Shown here one piece after another: positions 1 through 10,000 of a DNA stretch of 14,274 nt. The notes under the pieces are model-generated. The model saw nothing but the letters and a program-made list of their open reading frames with translations. It searched no databases and was not told the DNA's origin. Location of the stretch: positions 1-14,274 of the forward strand of contig CAMZET010000010.1 of the NCBI GenBank assembly GCA_947305825.1, in the 5' to 3' direction. The DNA is from an uncultured Verrucomicrobiota bacterium. GTDB lineage: Bacteria > Verrucomicrobiota > Kiritimatiellia > RFP12 > UBA1067. Each line of letters starts with the position of its first letter. Within the stretch, counting starts at the first letter, position 1. A program made the translations under genes and the position numbers.

Positions 1-1
1 A

Positions 2-1417
2 CACGGCGGCTATGCGCTGTTCGTCAATACCACGTTCAGCGGCAATACCGCCGGCGACCTCGGCGGCGCCATCTTGGAGGACGGCGGCGGCGAGATAGAT
101 TTGCTCAACTGCACGTTCGCTGGCAATACCGCAAGGACCGGAGGTTCTATCTACAGCGCCAACTCCAATGCGAAAATCACTGCCGTCAACTGCATATTTG
201 CCGATGCCGACGCCGTAATCACGAGCGGCGAGTTCAACACCTACTGGTGCTCGATGAACGTCGAACCCGTAAAGGTGTTCGCGCAGTCCGGCATTCCCCT
301 TACGGAGATCGTTGCGGGCGTGAGGCACGTAATTTACCCCCCGCTTGGCGGCGAGGCCGCCGGCAACGAGAATGCGGCGGAAATCTACTACGACCCGAGC
401 TACGAGAACATCCGCGCCGTCGGGCGCGACGGAACGAGCATCACGTTCGCCGGGCATCCCGACAAGGCGACGATTCCGTTCGTCCTCGACCAGCTTCAAG
501 CGGTGCGCACGGCTTCGGCGCGCGGCGCCATTCGCCTCGCTTCCGGCTCGACACCGGTCACTGTCGAACTCGATGGCGCCCTCTACGATCCAAACGGCAA
601 TCCACAGGCCAACCAGACAATCGAAACGGCGGTGACCGTCTCCTACAGCGACGGCGACGCCGTTCCGACGAACATGGTCATCAAAACGGCAGACTACGGT
701 ATCTTCGGCCTTTCCGTGCCGGTGGACGGCTCGGACGGCCTCGCCCATAACGTCACTGCCGTCCAGGTCGATGCTCTCGGCGACGATCCTATCGCCGTGA
801 CGATGGCGCCCTACGCGCTGACGGCCTCCTCGGTGGAACTGCTTGCTTCCAACGAGTATCTGCCGCTCTACGGCGACGCCATATCGATCGGCAATCTGGT
901 CGCAGGTTCCATTTCAGTGACCAACTCCTTCAACGCCCGCAGCGCCGCCTCGTTCACGGCGGGGTCGCTCAAGGGCTTCGGAGAAATAGACGTCCAGCGC
1001 GTAGACGTTTCCGGCGGAACGCTCGACTGGCTCGGCGGCGAGAAGCCGGCCGCCAAGAGCGACGCTTTCGCCAACCTCGCCGAAATGACCATCGGCGGCG
1101 GCGCGAACGTCGATGCGGCCGGCACGATTTCCGGCAGCGCCACGCGCTCCTGGAAGGCCGCCAACGACGGCTTCTTCCAGTTGCAGTCCAGATGCGTGAA
1201 TCCGGCGAACACTACCCTCAAGCTCGATCTCCTCGATTCAAGCGGTGCTCTCGCCGCAGAGGTGACGCCGCAAGGGACGCTCGGCAACGCTTCGGCGACA
1301 CGTCGCTTCGTATGGACCGTCCCCGTCCGCAAGGGCGACTCGGTGCGCCTGACGCTTTCCGGCGGCGAACTCACGCTCGTCAAAGGCCAGTTCATCTATT
1401 TCGGCGTCGCCGAATAG
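2..1417 (+). CDS. Beta-helix (POMP/Chlamydial Pmp-like) surface protein, 5'-truncated by window edge
   Basis: The frame is open from the left edge (codons from base 2), so 471 C-terminal residues are visible and the true start lies outside. The first ~70 residues are polymorphic-outer-membrane-type repeats alternating GGA[IL]/GGSI with FxxN-like turns (TTFSGNTA, CTFAGNTA), the pattern of a right-handed parallel beta-helix ending in NCIFAD. A ~110-residue linker follows. From about residue 186 comes a module with LYDPNGNP (nt 578-604), MAPYALTA (nt 803-826), ISIGNL (nt ~884-898) and a terminal VPVRKGDSVR...FIYFG segment (nt ~1319-1408). The same order of motifs occurs in the next gene. The APYALTA motif recalls the 'vPyAlrA' signature of bacterial tail-fibre-like 'YQGRL' domains; that is from memory. 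No C-terminal anchor such as PEP-CTERM or LPXTG is visible. It is probably cell-surface or exported. A TTG at nt 74 could be called as a start but has no support. Confidence 0.85.
   Translation, partial: HGGYALFVNTTFSGNTAGDLGGAILEDGGGEIDLLNCTFAGNTARTGGSIYSANSNAKITAVNCIFADADAVITSGEFNTYWCSMNVEPVKVFAQSGIPLTEIVAGVRHVIYPPLGGEAAGNENAAEIYYDPSYENIRAVGRDGTSITFAGHPDKATIPFVLDQLQAVRTASARGAIRLASGSTPVTVELDGALYDPNGNPQANQTIETAVTVSYSDGDAVPTNMVIKTADYGIFGLSVPVDGSDGLAHNVTAVQVDALGDDPIAVTMAPYALTASSVELLASNEYLPLYGDAISIGNLVAGSISVTNSFNARSAASFTAGSLKGFGEIDVQRVDVSGGTLDWLGGEKPAAKSDAFANLAEMTIGGGANVDAAGTISGSATRSWKAANDGFFQLQSRCVNPANTTLKLDLLDSSGALAAEVTPQGTLGNASATRRFVWTVPVRKGDSVRLTLSGGELTLVKGQFIYFGVAE
557..1417 (+). other. Shared C-terminal module, copy A (within beta-helix protein)
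   Basis: This beta-rich region of about 286 residues has four landmarks: GALYDPNGNP, MAPYALTASS, ISIGNLVAG and KGDSVR...GGEL. They recur in the same order in the C-terminus of the 853-residue neighbour (nt 3264-4034). The two proteins have unrelated N-terminal parts, so this looks like a portable C-terminal domain. It may serve attachment, folding or export; that role is inference. Confidence 0.6.
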
Positions 1418-1472
1418 TGGTTGAAAGGTTCGATAGTACAATAGATGTAAAGTTGAAAGGGTTGAAAAACGC
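1418..1472 (+). repeat. Intergenic GTTGAAAGG-type degenerate tandem repeat with weak RBS
   Basis: The 55-nt gap is much more AT-rich than its surroundings. It holds GTTGAAAGG at 1420-1428 and again at 1452-1460, then GTTGAAA at 1461-1467. The stretch between them can be read as degenerate 8-9-mers. GAAAGGG (1455-1461) lies 11 nt before the ATG at 1473 and would serve as a long-spaced Shine-Dalgarno. No credible sigma-70 promoter was found, so the downstream gene is probably co-transcribed. Confidence 0.4.
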
Positions 1473-4034
1473 ATGAAAACGAATCTTTTGACAATGTTGG
1501 CGATGGTCGCAGCGGTCTGTACGCTTCGGGCCGGCGCGGAGACGGTGGAAATATCGGATGCCGAGGACTGGGCGGCGTTCGCGGCCCGCGTGAATGCCGG
1601 CGAGACGGCGCTCGACGCGGAACTGACCGCCGACGTGACGCTCGCGCAAGACTCCCCGCGCGTCGGCGACTCCGAGGATCATCCATACGCCGGTTCGTTC
1701 AACGGCAACAGCTACAAGCTGACTTTGAACTGGAATTCTTCCGGCGTCGAACGTCTCGCTCCGTTCGGCTACGTTTCCGGCGCAAAGATTTCCGATTTGC
1801 ACACGGCTGGCGCTATCGTCACCGATAGCCAGTTCGCCTCCGGGTTGATTGGCGAAGTGCGTTCCAGCGGCGCTACCATAACGCGCTGCCGGTCGTCCGT
1901 TGCAATCACGAGCACCGTAAGCGACGATGCGACCAGCGGTGGCTTTATCGGCAGGACTTACTGGGTATCGCAGACTGTCGAGTTGAAGAACTGCCTTTTC
2001 GACGGCTCGCTGATTGCTGCGGACGGAACCAATATCGGCGGTTTTGTCGGCTTCAATTTCAATGCGACGGGGCTCCGTATTGACAATTCCCTGTTCGCCC
2101 CCGAAAATATCGTCGTATCGGAAAAGACGGGTTCTTCGACGTTTTCCAGGCATCAGGGCAATTCCGTGAGGGTGAGTAGCTGCTACTACACGACATCGCT
2201 CGATGAAAATCAAGGCACGGACGCCTCCGCGATGACGCCGGAGCAGCTTGCCGAGGCTCTCGGCGGCGCTTGGAGCGTTTCGGATGGCAAGCCAATTCCT
2301 TCGGCTGCCGCCTTTGAGGAGTTCAAGCATCGTACCGGCGTCATCGAATTGTTGAAGAACGGCGAAGGCGGCAACACGGATGGATGGACTGTTTATGAAG
2401 GCTCGTGGGGTCGCCAGACGGGCAATGGCAGCTGGTTCTGGCCGAATACGGAATACCTGTCTAGATTGTCGCAGAGGGTGACGCTTGAGGATTTCGGAAT
2501 CACGGCGGACGATCTCAAGGCGGGCGTTTCCGTGACCGCTTCCGTCACGGCACGATGCCGGAGTGGCAGTCTGGCCGCCTATGTCAAGCTGATTCAGTTC
2601 GGCAATAACGGAAGCATCGCCGAGACTACGTTGATGGACAGGGCAGGCGAAGAATTCGACGAGACCACCTATACGACAAATATCACGCTCGACGCCAATA
2701 CAAGAATACTGGAATATTTCATGATGGGGCAGCAGCCGGAGAGCGGCGACTTGCCCGGGCCGGCATTCAAGCAGTGCAGTCTGACCACCTCGCGTTTCGC
2801 AATATCCTTTGTGTCGGAAGGCGTCGAGGTCGATAAAGTCTACTGCTCCAACATCTCTGGCGTGACGGCTCAGTGGCCGTACCTCTGGAACTATGTTTTT
2901 ATCGGCTACTATACGCAGGAAACGGGAGGAGTGCAAGTCTTTGGCGGAAACTGCAAATACACAAATCCCACGGCATGGACGCCGGCGGAGGTTTCGACTC
3001 TCTACGCACATTGGCGCCCCCGGGTCGTCAGTTTCAAGTTTGTTTCGTCCGGTTCGACGGTCGGGTCCTTCAACTACAATTTCGAAGGCGAGGCGCCGGC
3101 GGCTCCGATCGCGACGCGCAGGGGCGACTACACGTTCCTCGGCTACTATACGGAGAGCGGCGTGCAGGTTTACGACGAGAACGGCGCTTTCGTCGAGGAT
3201 TCCGCTTCCGCTTTGACGCTGAATACCACGCTTTACGCGAGGTGGTCAGTGCCGAAGGGCAGCGAGGCGAAGCTAGTATATCGCGGGCAGCTGAGCCGGC
3301 TGACCGGCGAACCTGCGACAAACGATACTACCTACGAGAAGAAGATGCATTTCCGCGTGTATGATTCCATGGAGGCGACTACGCCTCTCTGGAAAATCGA
3401 CGACCAGATTGTGACCGTTAACGCGGACGGCAGTTTCGTGCATTCGTTCGGCGACGATACGCTTGCGACTCTTCTTGCCACGGGGAGCGTGACGCACGTG
3501 GGCGTCGCGATAGGGACGTATGCGAACACGGCGGTGGAGATGAAGCCGCGCCGCGAGCTCAGGCCGGTGGCGGCGGTCAACCGCGCCCTTGCGGCGGACG
3601 GCGCGGCCGCCGACATCCGCATCGGAAACCTAGCCACCGAAAACGCCATCGTGGCGGCAGACGCGACGCTGTCGCACCTCGAAGTCGCCGGCGCGGTGAC
3701 TGCGCCCGGCGCGGGCAAGGTGACGGTTTCGCCGCTCACGCTCGCCGCGGGCGAACGCACCCAGCTCCTGCGCGGCAGCGGCGTCAAGGCGTTCTCTTCC
3801 GCGAAACCGACCGTGCTCGCGACGTCGGGCGCGGTTCTGAGAGGGTCAGTCCTCGCGACCGCGCCATCTGACGGCATTGCGCTTATTTCGAGTTGCGCGA
3901 CAGGCGGGCGCGCGCTGCGTTGCCCGGCGGTCGTGCAGTATTGCCGCGCGGGCGAAAGCGTCCGCGCGCCGACGTCCGACGACGGCGGTCTCAAGGTGAC
4001 ATTCTTCCCGTTCATCGGAAAGGAGGACCTGTAA
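1473..4034 (+). CDS. Secreted modular protein: GLUG-like region, jelly-roll-like domain, two InlB-type repeats, shared C-terminal module
   Basis: It has 853 residues. Residues 1-22 form a Sec signal peptide (MKTNLLT, hydrophobic LAMVAAVCTL, likely cleavage after RAGA); the AAVC stretch is not a lipobox. Residues ~23-240 are a GLUG-like beta region: YAGSFNGNSYKLTL, then GGFIG and GGFVGFN, with regular asparagine/cysteine turns (LKNCLFDG). Residues ~288-445 begin IELLKNGEGGNTDGW and include YLSRLSQRVTL, resembling a carbohydrate-binding-type jelly roll. Two InlB/Listeria-Bacteroides repeats follow (about 442-514 and 518-591), each with F[IL]GYYT...GVQV and ending LYA[HR]W. Residues ~598-853 are the module shared with the upstream gene: LVYRGQLSRLTGEP, ...LWKIDDQIVTV, then PRRELRPVAAVNRALAAD, IRIGNL and AGESVR. 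The YRGQL...PR..L..V..V..A..A order matches the tail-fibre-like domain of that type (recalled). The gene is probably co-transcribed with both neighbours. Its product likely mediates adhesion or glycan binding outside the cell; the exact role is unknown. Confidence 0.85.
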   Translation: MKTNLLTMLAMVAAVCTLRAGAETVEISDAEDWAAFAARVNAGETALDAELTADVTLAQDSPRVGDSEDHPYAGSFNGNSYKLTLNWNSSGVERLAPFGYVSGAKISDLHTAGAIVTDSQFASGLIGEVRSSGATITRCRSSVAITSTVSDDATSGGFIGRTYWVSQTVELKNCLFDGSLIAADGTNIGGFVGFNFNATGLRIDNSLFAPENIVVSEKTGSSTFSRHQGNSVRVSSCYYTTSLDENQGTDASAMTPEQLAEALGGAWSVSDGKPIPSAAAFEEFKHRTGVIELLKNGEGGNTDGWTVYEGSWGRQTGNGSWFWPNTEYLSRLSQRVTLEDFGITADDLKAGVSVTASVTARCRSGSLAAYVKLIQFGNNGSIAETTLMDRAGEEFDETTYTTNITLDANTRILEYFMMGQQPESGDLPGPAFKQCSLTTSRFAISFVSEGVEVDKVYCSNISGVTAQWPYLWNYVFIGYYTQETGGVQVFGGNCKYTNPTAWTPAEVSTLYAHWRPRVVSFKFVSSGSTVGSFNYNFEGEAPAAPIATRRGDYTFLGYYTESGVQVYDENGAFVEDSASALTLNTTLYARWSVPKGSEAKLVYRGQLSRLTGEPATNDTTYEKKMHFRVYDSMEATTPLWKIDDQIVTVNADGSFVHSFGDDTLATLLATGSVTHVGVAIGTYANTAVEMKPRRELRPVAAVNRALAADGAAADIRIGNLATENAIVAADATLSHLEVAGAVTAPGAGKVTVSPLTLAAGERTQLLRGSGVKAFSSAKPTVLATSGAVLRGSVLATAPSDGIALISSCATGGRALRCPAVVQYCRAGESVRAPTSDDGGLKVTFFPFIGKEDL
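2796..3245 (+). repeat. Two InlB B-type (Listeria-Bacteroides) protein repeats
   Basis: Two consecutive coding units of ~73 residues (protein residues ~442-514 and 518-591) share FxGYYT, GVQV and the closing LYAxW. Conservation is at protein level. The DNA copies have clearly diverged, which argues against recent duplication. Confidence 0.75.
3264..4034 (+). other. Shared C-terminal module, copy B (within 853-residue protein)
   Basis: This is the counterpart of the module at 557-1417. Landmarks are YRGQLSRLTGEP (nt 3279-3314), MKPRRELRPVAAVNRALAAD (3540-3599), IRIGNL (3615-3632) and AGESVR followed by a GG and an FxPF end (3948-4014). It is markedly more GC-rich (about 78% at 3541-3600) than the middle of the same gene (about 51% at 2041-2160). 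Confidence 0.6.
4019..4026 (+). promoter_or_regulatory. Shine-Dalgarno AAAGGAGG inside the end of the upstream gene
   Basis: A near-perfect Shine-Dalgarno lies within the last codons of the 853-residue gene, 9 nt before the ATG at 4036. The stop codon at 4032-4034 is one base from that ATG. This fixes the start of the giant gene and implies translational coupling. It matters because the first ~35 encoded residues look like an insertion. Confidence 0.85.
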
Positions 4035-4035
4035 T

Positions 4036-7000
4036 ATGAAAAATCTTTGGAACAACGGGGCCGATTCGCCCACGCAGAGCCGCAGAGCCGCAAAGGTTTC
4101 CGGTGGTCTCCCACTCTGTTCCTCCGCGTCCGCGCATGGGAAAAAGTGGCCGCTCTTCGCACTGATGCTATTGTCAGCAGCGGCGTTCGCCGCTCCGCCG
4201 GAGGATTCCGAACTCACGCTAGGCGAGGTGGAGCTGCCCGTATACATCAATTCCGGCGGCGGCAGCTGTTCCGCTTTCGTTCAGCCGACCGTGGCGTATC
4301 CGATTTCGGTCGTCAAGGTCCCGACTTCGCCGGAAGAGGAAGTCTATGCCTTTTCAGCCAAAGACCAGACGAGGAAGTGGAATCTTCTCGCGTGGACGGT
4401 CGGCCGCACTCTCTCCGAGCAGCCGCCGGACGCCCGGCTCGGCGACTTCTGCACCGACCTCGTCTACAATCCCGATGATATTGACTGGAACGCGACTATC
4501 GCGTCGAACAAGACGCTTGTGGCCAACGGCCAGATAATGTTCAATACAAGCGCGACGAATGCGTACGAGCGCATGATCTTCTCCTCAAGCGGAGCGACCG
4601 AAGTAATATGGGTGAACAACGTCGGCGAGACGGAGAAGCGCACCTACAACATCGGCAGTTCCTCTTCGGCTCGCCCCTACAGGCTCTTCGCCACGCGCGT
4701 CGATGAAGCCAACTCCGCCGCGTTCATCGACCTCTCCGGCAAGTTCGTCAAGTTCTTCGGCGACAGGAAACTGCTCGAAAGCCGCTACGGCGAGACGTCA
4801 AGGGGCGTCACCAACGTCGTATACGGCCTCGACTACGACCCGTCCAAGACGAAGATGCTCACGGTGCGCTACACGGTGGACGAATCGACTGGCGCAATCG
4901 ACTGCCCGCAGGGCCAGTTCGTCCTTGCCTACTACGACACTGAGACCAAAGACCGCATGGTGGCGCACATCGTCGTCGAAATCTGCCCGCCGAACGTTAC
5001 TACACTCAACGCGGAAGTGGGCGACTGCCTCAAGCCGGCTGGCGGCGGTTTCGGTTCCGGACAGCTCTATGCCGTCGCTTCCGCCGGCCTCAAACGCGAC
5101 GACAACGACCCGTACGCTCCATATCTCGAGAAATACACAGCGCCCGAAGGCGAGGAACTCTCAGACCCCGACCACGGCAAAATATTCGCCATCGCTCCTA
5201 CCGATGTCACGACGAGTCCCTCCGGCATAGCAATGCCCTGGAAGGCCGACATATTCTGGCAGACGGAAGACCCGATGAAGACGAAGTGGAACTTCGAGCA
5301 CGACTGGTACCTCATCAGCTGGCCCGAGAATCCCGTCCGAATGATTGTCGCGCCCAACGGCCAGGACGCCGGCTGCTCGATGCTCGTCCCGACCAACTAT
5401 ATGGTGTCTGCGAACGGCTACAAGTATCCTGGAACCGTTTCTGTCGACTACAATTCGCTGAAGGGAGAACTCTCGTTCAACGGCTCGAACGGCGACCAGA
5501 TTCTCGTCAAGCTCGCGAACGCGGACGGCAAGGGCTGCCCGTCGTTCATGCCGGTCGAGCTGACAAGCTACGAAAATCCGCTGGCTGCTTCGCCGTGGAT
5601 TTACGAATGGCCAGTAGGCGTCGAAATCACGCCGCGCATCGGTTTGGAGGCGGGGCCGCTTGCGCGTGCCGCTTCCGGGCGCGTCGATGACAATCTTGCC
5701 GGCTACATCTACGAGCCGGAGTCTCGCGGACGAAATTGGAACCCTCGTCTCTACCACCGTCCCGGCGGCTACAGCCCGGTTTCGCTCGACGTGCCGTCGC
5801 TCGATGACATAGAGGCGGATGCGGCCGGAGAAACTGACGACGACTACGAGGATCTCAAGTCTTCCATATACGGCGTGAACGAGAGCGGTTCGAAGATCCA
5901 GGTATGGTGGAGGGCGAATTTCCAGACGCCGCAGATGGCCGTGCCGGTAGTGTATCCGGCTCTTGTCCAGAACTACAACGTGACGTGGGCGGCGACGATG
6001 GTGCAGGGGCTCCTGCCGCAGATCGCGTTCTCTTCCGAATGCGGCTCCGGCGACCCGACGCTCATGGCGTGCACCGGCCGTTCGCTCATGCTGGTAGAGA
6101 CGAACTCCACGGCGAGCGTCGACTTGGGCAACTTGAAGCTTTCCGCCACGGAGTCCGCGAGCACGGGTTTCTCGTGCTACGTGGCTCCTGACATGGCCGA
6201 GGACGGCGAAATGGCGGCGCAGGGCGGTCACCTCGCGCAGTGGCGCTTCGGCGACCGCAGCAGCGGCGAAGTGGCCGTCATAGACGCCAGGCTCGTGAAA
6301 GGCGCGACGAACGACTTCAGCGTGGTCGTCACGACTACCGAAGGCGGCAATAGCCAGTTCGAGACGTTCCCTGTCACGCCGGGCGAGTGGACGGATATTC
6401 CGGCCGCGATTCCGGAGGCTGCGCGCGGCGTCGGCGTGAACGCGACGTGCGGCGCGACGGATTCCTCTTCCGGCGACTCGGCAACATTCGTCGCTCTCGA
6501 CAACTTCGAAATCTGGTACGGCGCGGCGACGAACGTCGTCGACTTCCTCTTCGCCTTCAACTTCGCCGACGGCGACCTCTCTACGCTCGGCACCAATGGC
6601 ACCGTCCGCACCGCGACCGACGCCTACGGCAACGTGCTCACTTGCCGCAACTGCTCTGTCGCCGGCGCCGGCGCTCCGGAGCAGTTCTCGCTCAACATCA
6701 AGGCCGAGGGCGGCGTGGAACCGGAGATATACTACGAGAACAATCCGAACAACGTCGGCTACAACCCGAACGAAGAACATGCGTTCGTCGAGAACAACAA
6801 CGGCTACACCGTTTGGGCGCTCAGAAACGACCTCAACACCGCCGATTCCTCGCAGCCGCTCGTCATGGTCATGTACGCCGAGAACGGGAAGGGCAAGATG
6901 CAGGCCTTCACGCTCGCCAAGACGTCGATATACTATCCGGAGATGGCGAACACCGCAATTGTCGGCAATCCGCTTCTTCCGCCGGCGCCGGTCGGCCGCC

Positions 7001-10000
7001 TCGCAGGGTGCAAGACTTCCATCGACACCGCGGCAACGGCATTCGCCTTCGACGACAACGCCGTCGCCTACAAAGACCGCAAGAACGGCCTCTGGGCGCG
7101 CCGCGACGGCGTCACGTTCGCCAAGTACGGCTATCCGATGCAGAGCGGCTTCTACTTCCCGTCGCTCGTCGAGCAGCCTGCCGTCGGCACTCCCATCGCC
7201 TGGCTCGCCTGCGAAAACGTCGCCGTGCCGACCATGGACGACATCACTAACATCGAGGCGGCGGTAAACTGGCAGTGGACGGCCTACTGGCCTTCCGAGG
7301 CTCCGACGATGAAGATCGGCCAGGTGCTGACCAAGGCGACGCTGGGTCTGCCCGAAATGTGGAACGCCGCTTCCATGGCCGTCTGCTACCCGAATCCTTC
7401 GGCGGCCGACATCGAGTCCGGCAGTTCCCTCGGCCTTCCTGTTGTCGATCTCATAGATCCGACTGTCGTGCAGACGTCTGAAACGACCCTTCCCGTCAAT
7501 TCAAACTTCCCGGACGAATGGGGCTTCGTCCTCGGTTCTTCCGGCACGACGTTCCTGCGCAAGGGCAAGTACTACTTCACCGGACTTCCGCCGTCTATTT
7601 CCGACCGCTTCTACGTGACGGTCGAGGACGGCCAGGCGACGATGAACCTTATCGGCCAGTACGTGGAGAAGGAGTCGGGCGGCTCGTATCTCGAGCTCAA
7701 CGTGCTGACGGACGCCGAGCGTGCGGCAATCAAGGCGCTGTGCACGCTCGACGCGACGCAGAAGGCTGCGGAGGTCGCCGCCTGGAATGCGGCGGCGGAC
7801 TCGCTCGCGACCAATGAAGTCCTGCCGTCGCCACGCACGAACTTCCCCGACGGCATTCCGTCCGAGGGCCGCGTCGAAATGATGCTCGCTTTCCCGACCA
7901 AGGAGCTTTACGACACCTGGGCAATCAGGATGAAGAACGACAACTCCGAAATCATCGCCGATCGCTTCACGGTCGAGGAAATCGCTCTCAGCAGCCTGAT
8001 GACGCCGCTGAAAGTAGTCGGCGGCCAGCCCGTCGAGGCCGACGGTGTCGCGTTCGCTACGTGGCATCTCGACAAGCTGCGCACGGAAAAGGTGAAGGAA
8101 GGTCGTCTTGAAGCCGCCAAGTCGCGCTATGAGGAGCTTGGCTTGAATACGTTCCTCGGCACGGAATGGGACGACGTGGTTTCCAACAAGACTTCGTTCG
8201 CCGTCACGTTCGTCGAGGGCCACTTCACGTGGGATACGAAGGAATATCCAGCCGCGAACACGTACTTGCCGCGCGACCACTATGCGCTACTCGCCAACGG
8301 TTTCGGCGTCGGCTATGTCACGCTCATCGAGAACGACAATCCCGATCCGACGCAGGTTTCCGACGGGCTGCCAATCCAGATGCACGTCATCAAGGTCGTG
8401 CCGGAACTCTATACCGACGGCATCGCCGTCTTGAGCGATCCGATGAACAAGCTCTCCGAGAAACTGACGCTTCTCTACCGCACTCCGCTCGGTTCCGCCG
8501 CGAACGATTTCGAGTTCCAGTGGGCATACACCACGCCGTTGGCCGACGGCGATGTCCCGGAGAAGGGCACGTCCTACTGGAAGGACAAGGCGCAGGAGAC
8601 GGGGTTAGTCTCTGTGCAGCTCGGCGAGAGCGGCGCCAACCTCCAGGATTACGTCAATACGTACTACACCCTCCGCTACCGTCCGCGCAAGGGGTCGATT
8701 GCGTGGCAGGTTCTGCAGGCGGCGTACGGCTGGACCGACGACGAGCAGTTCTGGAGCCCGTGGGTAGACGAGCAGCTTGCCGAAGGGTGGCTGCAGCGCG
8801 TCCTCAACTCGCTCACGCCGTTCGCGCAGCGTGTCGAGGATTTCTACTCCAATCCCAGCGACATGTGGTTCACGATGCTCGAGCAGATCGGCCGCCCGTA
8901 CCAGGGCGACGTCGCGCTCAACAACGACAACCTGAGCGAAATCGGGCTTCTTGAACTTTACCAGACGGTATTCAACCGCGCGGAGTCGCTGCTCATCGCG
9001 GCGGGCGGCAACAATATCGACATGTCGAAGCAGTTAATGCTAGCGCAGACGCGCATGGGCGAGTTCTACACGCTCCTCGGTTCCGAGGCGTATTCGGATG
9101 CGAAGAACCCGCTCATCTCGCCCGCGACCGACGGCCAGCAGTTCGCGTCCGGAACGTTCTCCTTCGCGAACCAGGTGCCGTCGCTTCTCGATGAGGAACT
9201 TGCGCTTCTGCGCGGGCGCACCGCCGCGACGCAGTTCCCGCGCATGACCGAAGCGCCCCTCTACAATCGCCTTGCCTGGAACATGACGAGGGGCATCACG
9301 GAAGGCGAGCCGGCCTATGTCGCCAACTACGGCATCCGCGCGCGCAACGGCATCCTGGACGTAAATTGCGCCGCCGCCCAGTACCCGCAGGGCCACGGCG
9401 ACGCCTGGGGCCACTACCTCTCGGCCCTCACCGGCTACTACCGCCTCCTCCGCAACCAGTGGTTCAACTGGACGGCCGCGATGGGCGAGATGCTCATGGA
9501 CCAGAAACTCATGAATGTCGACTACCAGGACGAGCAGAAATTCGCCGATGCGGCCGTCAAACTCGTCCAGACCGGCACCGACGCGATGGATTTGACTCTG
9601 CGCAAGGCGTACAAGGAGAACGGCGGCGACACCGACGCGGCATACTTCGACTCGAACGCCGAGCAGGCGTTCGGCTACGGCGAATGGGCGACGCGCACTG
9701 GCATGGCCGCCGCGTACAACTGGATGACCGTGAACGCGCTCCTGCCTACGAACGACGCGCCGTACCAGGCCTTCACCGACAGGGGTGTCAAGAAGATCAC
9801 GCGTGCGACCGCGACGCAGATACCGGCGCTTGCGTCTTCGGTCCGTGTCGTCGAGCGCAAGCTCAACGGCTACGAGATGGGCGCAAACCCGCTCGGACTC
9901 TCCGAGAACGCGATTCCGTTTGACATCGACCCCGACCGCCTCGCGCAGAAGGAGTCTCACTTCGAGCAGATTCTCGAACGTGCCGAGAAGGCCCTCGCCA

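Noticed and set aside
74..76. TTG as start of the beta-helix protein
   Set aside because: The frame is open to the window edge with in-register beta-helix repeats before this codon, so the real start is upstream.
1421..1449. TTGAAA ... GATGTA as a sigma-70 promoter before the 853-aa gene
   Set aside because: The -10 match is poor at correct spacing, and the TTGAAA belongs to a repeat.
1509..1520. Lipobox in the 853-aa protein (AAVC) and, similarly, LGLC in the 168-aa protein
   Set aside because: The residue before the cysteine is V or L, not A, G or S, so lipoprotein processing is unlikely.
1392..3011. 539-codon open frame on the - strand
   Set aside because: It lies antisense to the 853-aa gene, gives an Arg/Ala-rich protein with no domains, and is explained by high GC and codon bias of the real gene.
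4136..4138. ATG just before the signal-peptide core, as a shorter start for the giant protein
   Set aside because: It is out of frame with the gene. The in-frame ATG at 4036 has a strong Shine-Dalgarno.
5161..6780. 539-codon open frame on the - strand
   Set aside because: It is antisense to the giant gene, Arg/Val-rich with no recognisable motif; a mirror of the coding strand's codon bias.
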